This document shows positions 63,918 through 64,000 of a DNA stretch of 64,000 bases, one piece after another. Below the pieces are notes generated by a model. That model was not told where the DNA came from, did not search any database, and saw nothing but the letters and a program-made list of their open reading frames with translations. How positions within the stretch are numbered: the first letter of the stretch is position 1; each line of letters begins with the position of its first letter. Made by a program: the position numbers and the translations under genes. The stretch comes from Dyella choica (GTDB lineage: Bacteria; Pseudomonadota; Gammaproteobacteria; Xanthomonadales; Rhodanobacteraceae), in the NCBI RefSeq assembly GCF_003977665.1, contig NZ_RYYV01000017.1, forward strand, positions 35,607-99,606, written 5' to 3'.

Positions 63918-64000
63918 TCAGGCCGCTAAAGCATAGGCCTCGTCGGGTGTTTTCATGCCGAGCGCCTGGTGAGGGCGCCGATGGTTGTAGAACTGAATCC
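63918..64000 (-). mobile_element. 3' end of an IS3-family transposase (OrfB), cut by window edge
   Basis: Reading the reverse strand from the window edge, the last 27 codons give FYNHRRPHQALGM followed by KTPDEAYALAA and a TGA stop. This is the unmistakable C-terminus of the DDE transposase OrfB of IS3-type elements (integrase core signature N-x-x-R-P-H-x-x-L). The rest of the element lies outside the window. Confidence 0.88.

Overview
The window looks like chromosomal DNA from a GC-rich gammaproteobacterium of the Xanthomonadales/Rhodanobacteraceae type (Dyella, Luteibacter or Rhodanobacter relatives). This is an inference from gene content: CopL-CopA-CopB copper cluster, S46 dipeptidyl-peptidase, DcaP-type porin, CsaA, many secreted hydrolases, and abundant short palindromic intergenic repeats. 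No rRNA, tRNA, CRISPR array or prophage was seen. Most of the window is dense core or accessory metabolism; only the last 1.4 kb (62.6-64.0 kb) looks like a mobile, rearranged region.

Layout. 0-3 kb: a DUF899 protein cut by the window edge, a helix-turn-helix regulator and a beta-propeller protein. 3-12 kb: a giant thioester alpha-2-macroglobulin followed by penicillin-binding protein 1C, a common bacterial pair. 12-14.5 kb: FAD oxidoreductase, CsaA-type tRNA-binding protein and metallo-beta-lactamase-fold hydrolase. 14.6-18.2 kb: copper operon copL-copA-copB plus a c-type cytochrome. 18.7-25.2 kb: TauE/SafE permease, HU-like protein, aquaporin Z, a DedA-rhodanese fusion, S46 peptidase and a GlsB-type membrane protein. 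25.3-30.5 kb: the C-terminal stub of a cyclic beta-glucan synthase, a HAD phosphatase, phosphoglucomutase, a JmjC-like oxygenase and a luciferase-like oxidoreductase. 30.5-37.6 kb: an MFS transporter, then a MarR-controlled aromatic-acid efflux operon (AaeB/AaeX/AaeA-like plus outer-membrane factor), with a 17-bp palindrome as candidate operator. 37.6-39.7 kb: acetate transporter plus DcaP-like porin. 40.3-46.4 kb: MocA-like and XdhC-like molybdenum-cofactor accessory genes, divergent from a periplasmic molybdenum hydroxylase (Fe-S subunit, Mo subunit, triheme cytochrome c) whose genes overlap by ATGA. 47.4-55.5 kb: M13 and M15 peptidases, a frameshifted GH16 glycosidase, a nucleotide pyrophosphatase/phosphodiesterase and a secreted protein of unknown function. 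55.7-57.6 kb: glutathione-dependent formaldehyde detoxification. 57.9-62.3 kb: a degenerate GGDEF membrane protein, a GFA protein and a penicillin acylase-family enzyme. 62.6-64 kb: IS21-type end, immunity-like gene, truncated polymorphic-toxin gene and the end of an IS3-family transposase.

The most striking non-genic signal is repetitive DNA. About thirteen copies of a REP-like palindrome (outer ends GTAGG / CCTAC) sit in the intergenic gaps, three of which supply the TAG stop of the adjacent gene. In addition there are two large inverted-repeat elements (46461-47146 and 53588-54084) that share arms of about 90-106 bp. The interior of the first is a row of small perfect hairpins whose loops carry GGA on one strand in the left half and on the other strand in the right half, reminiscent of CsrA/RsmA-binding decoy RNAs. 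I consider this the best candidate for something undescribed.
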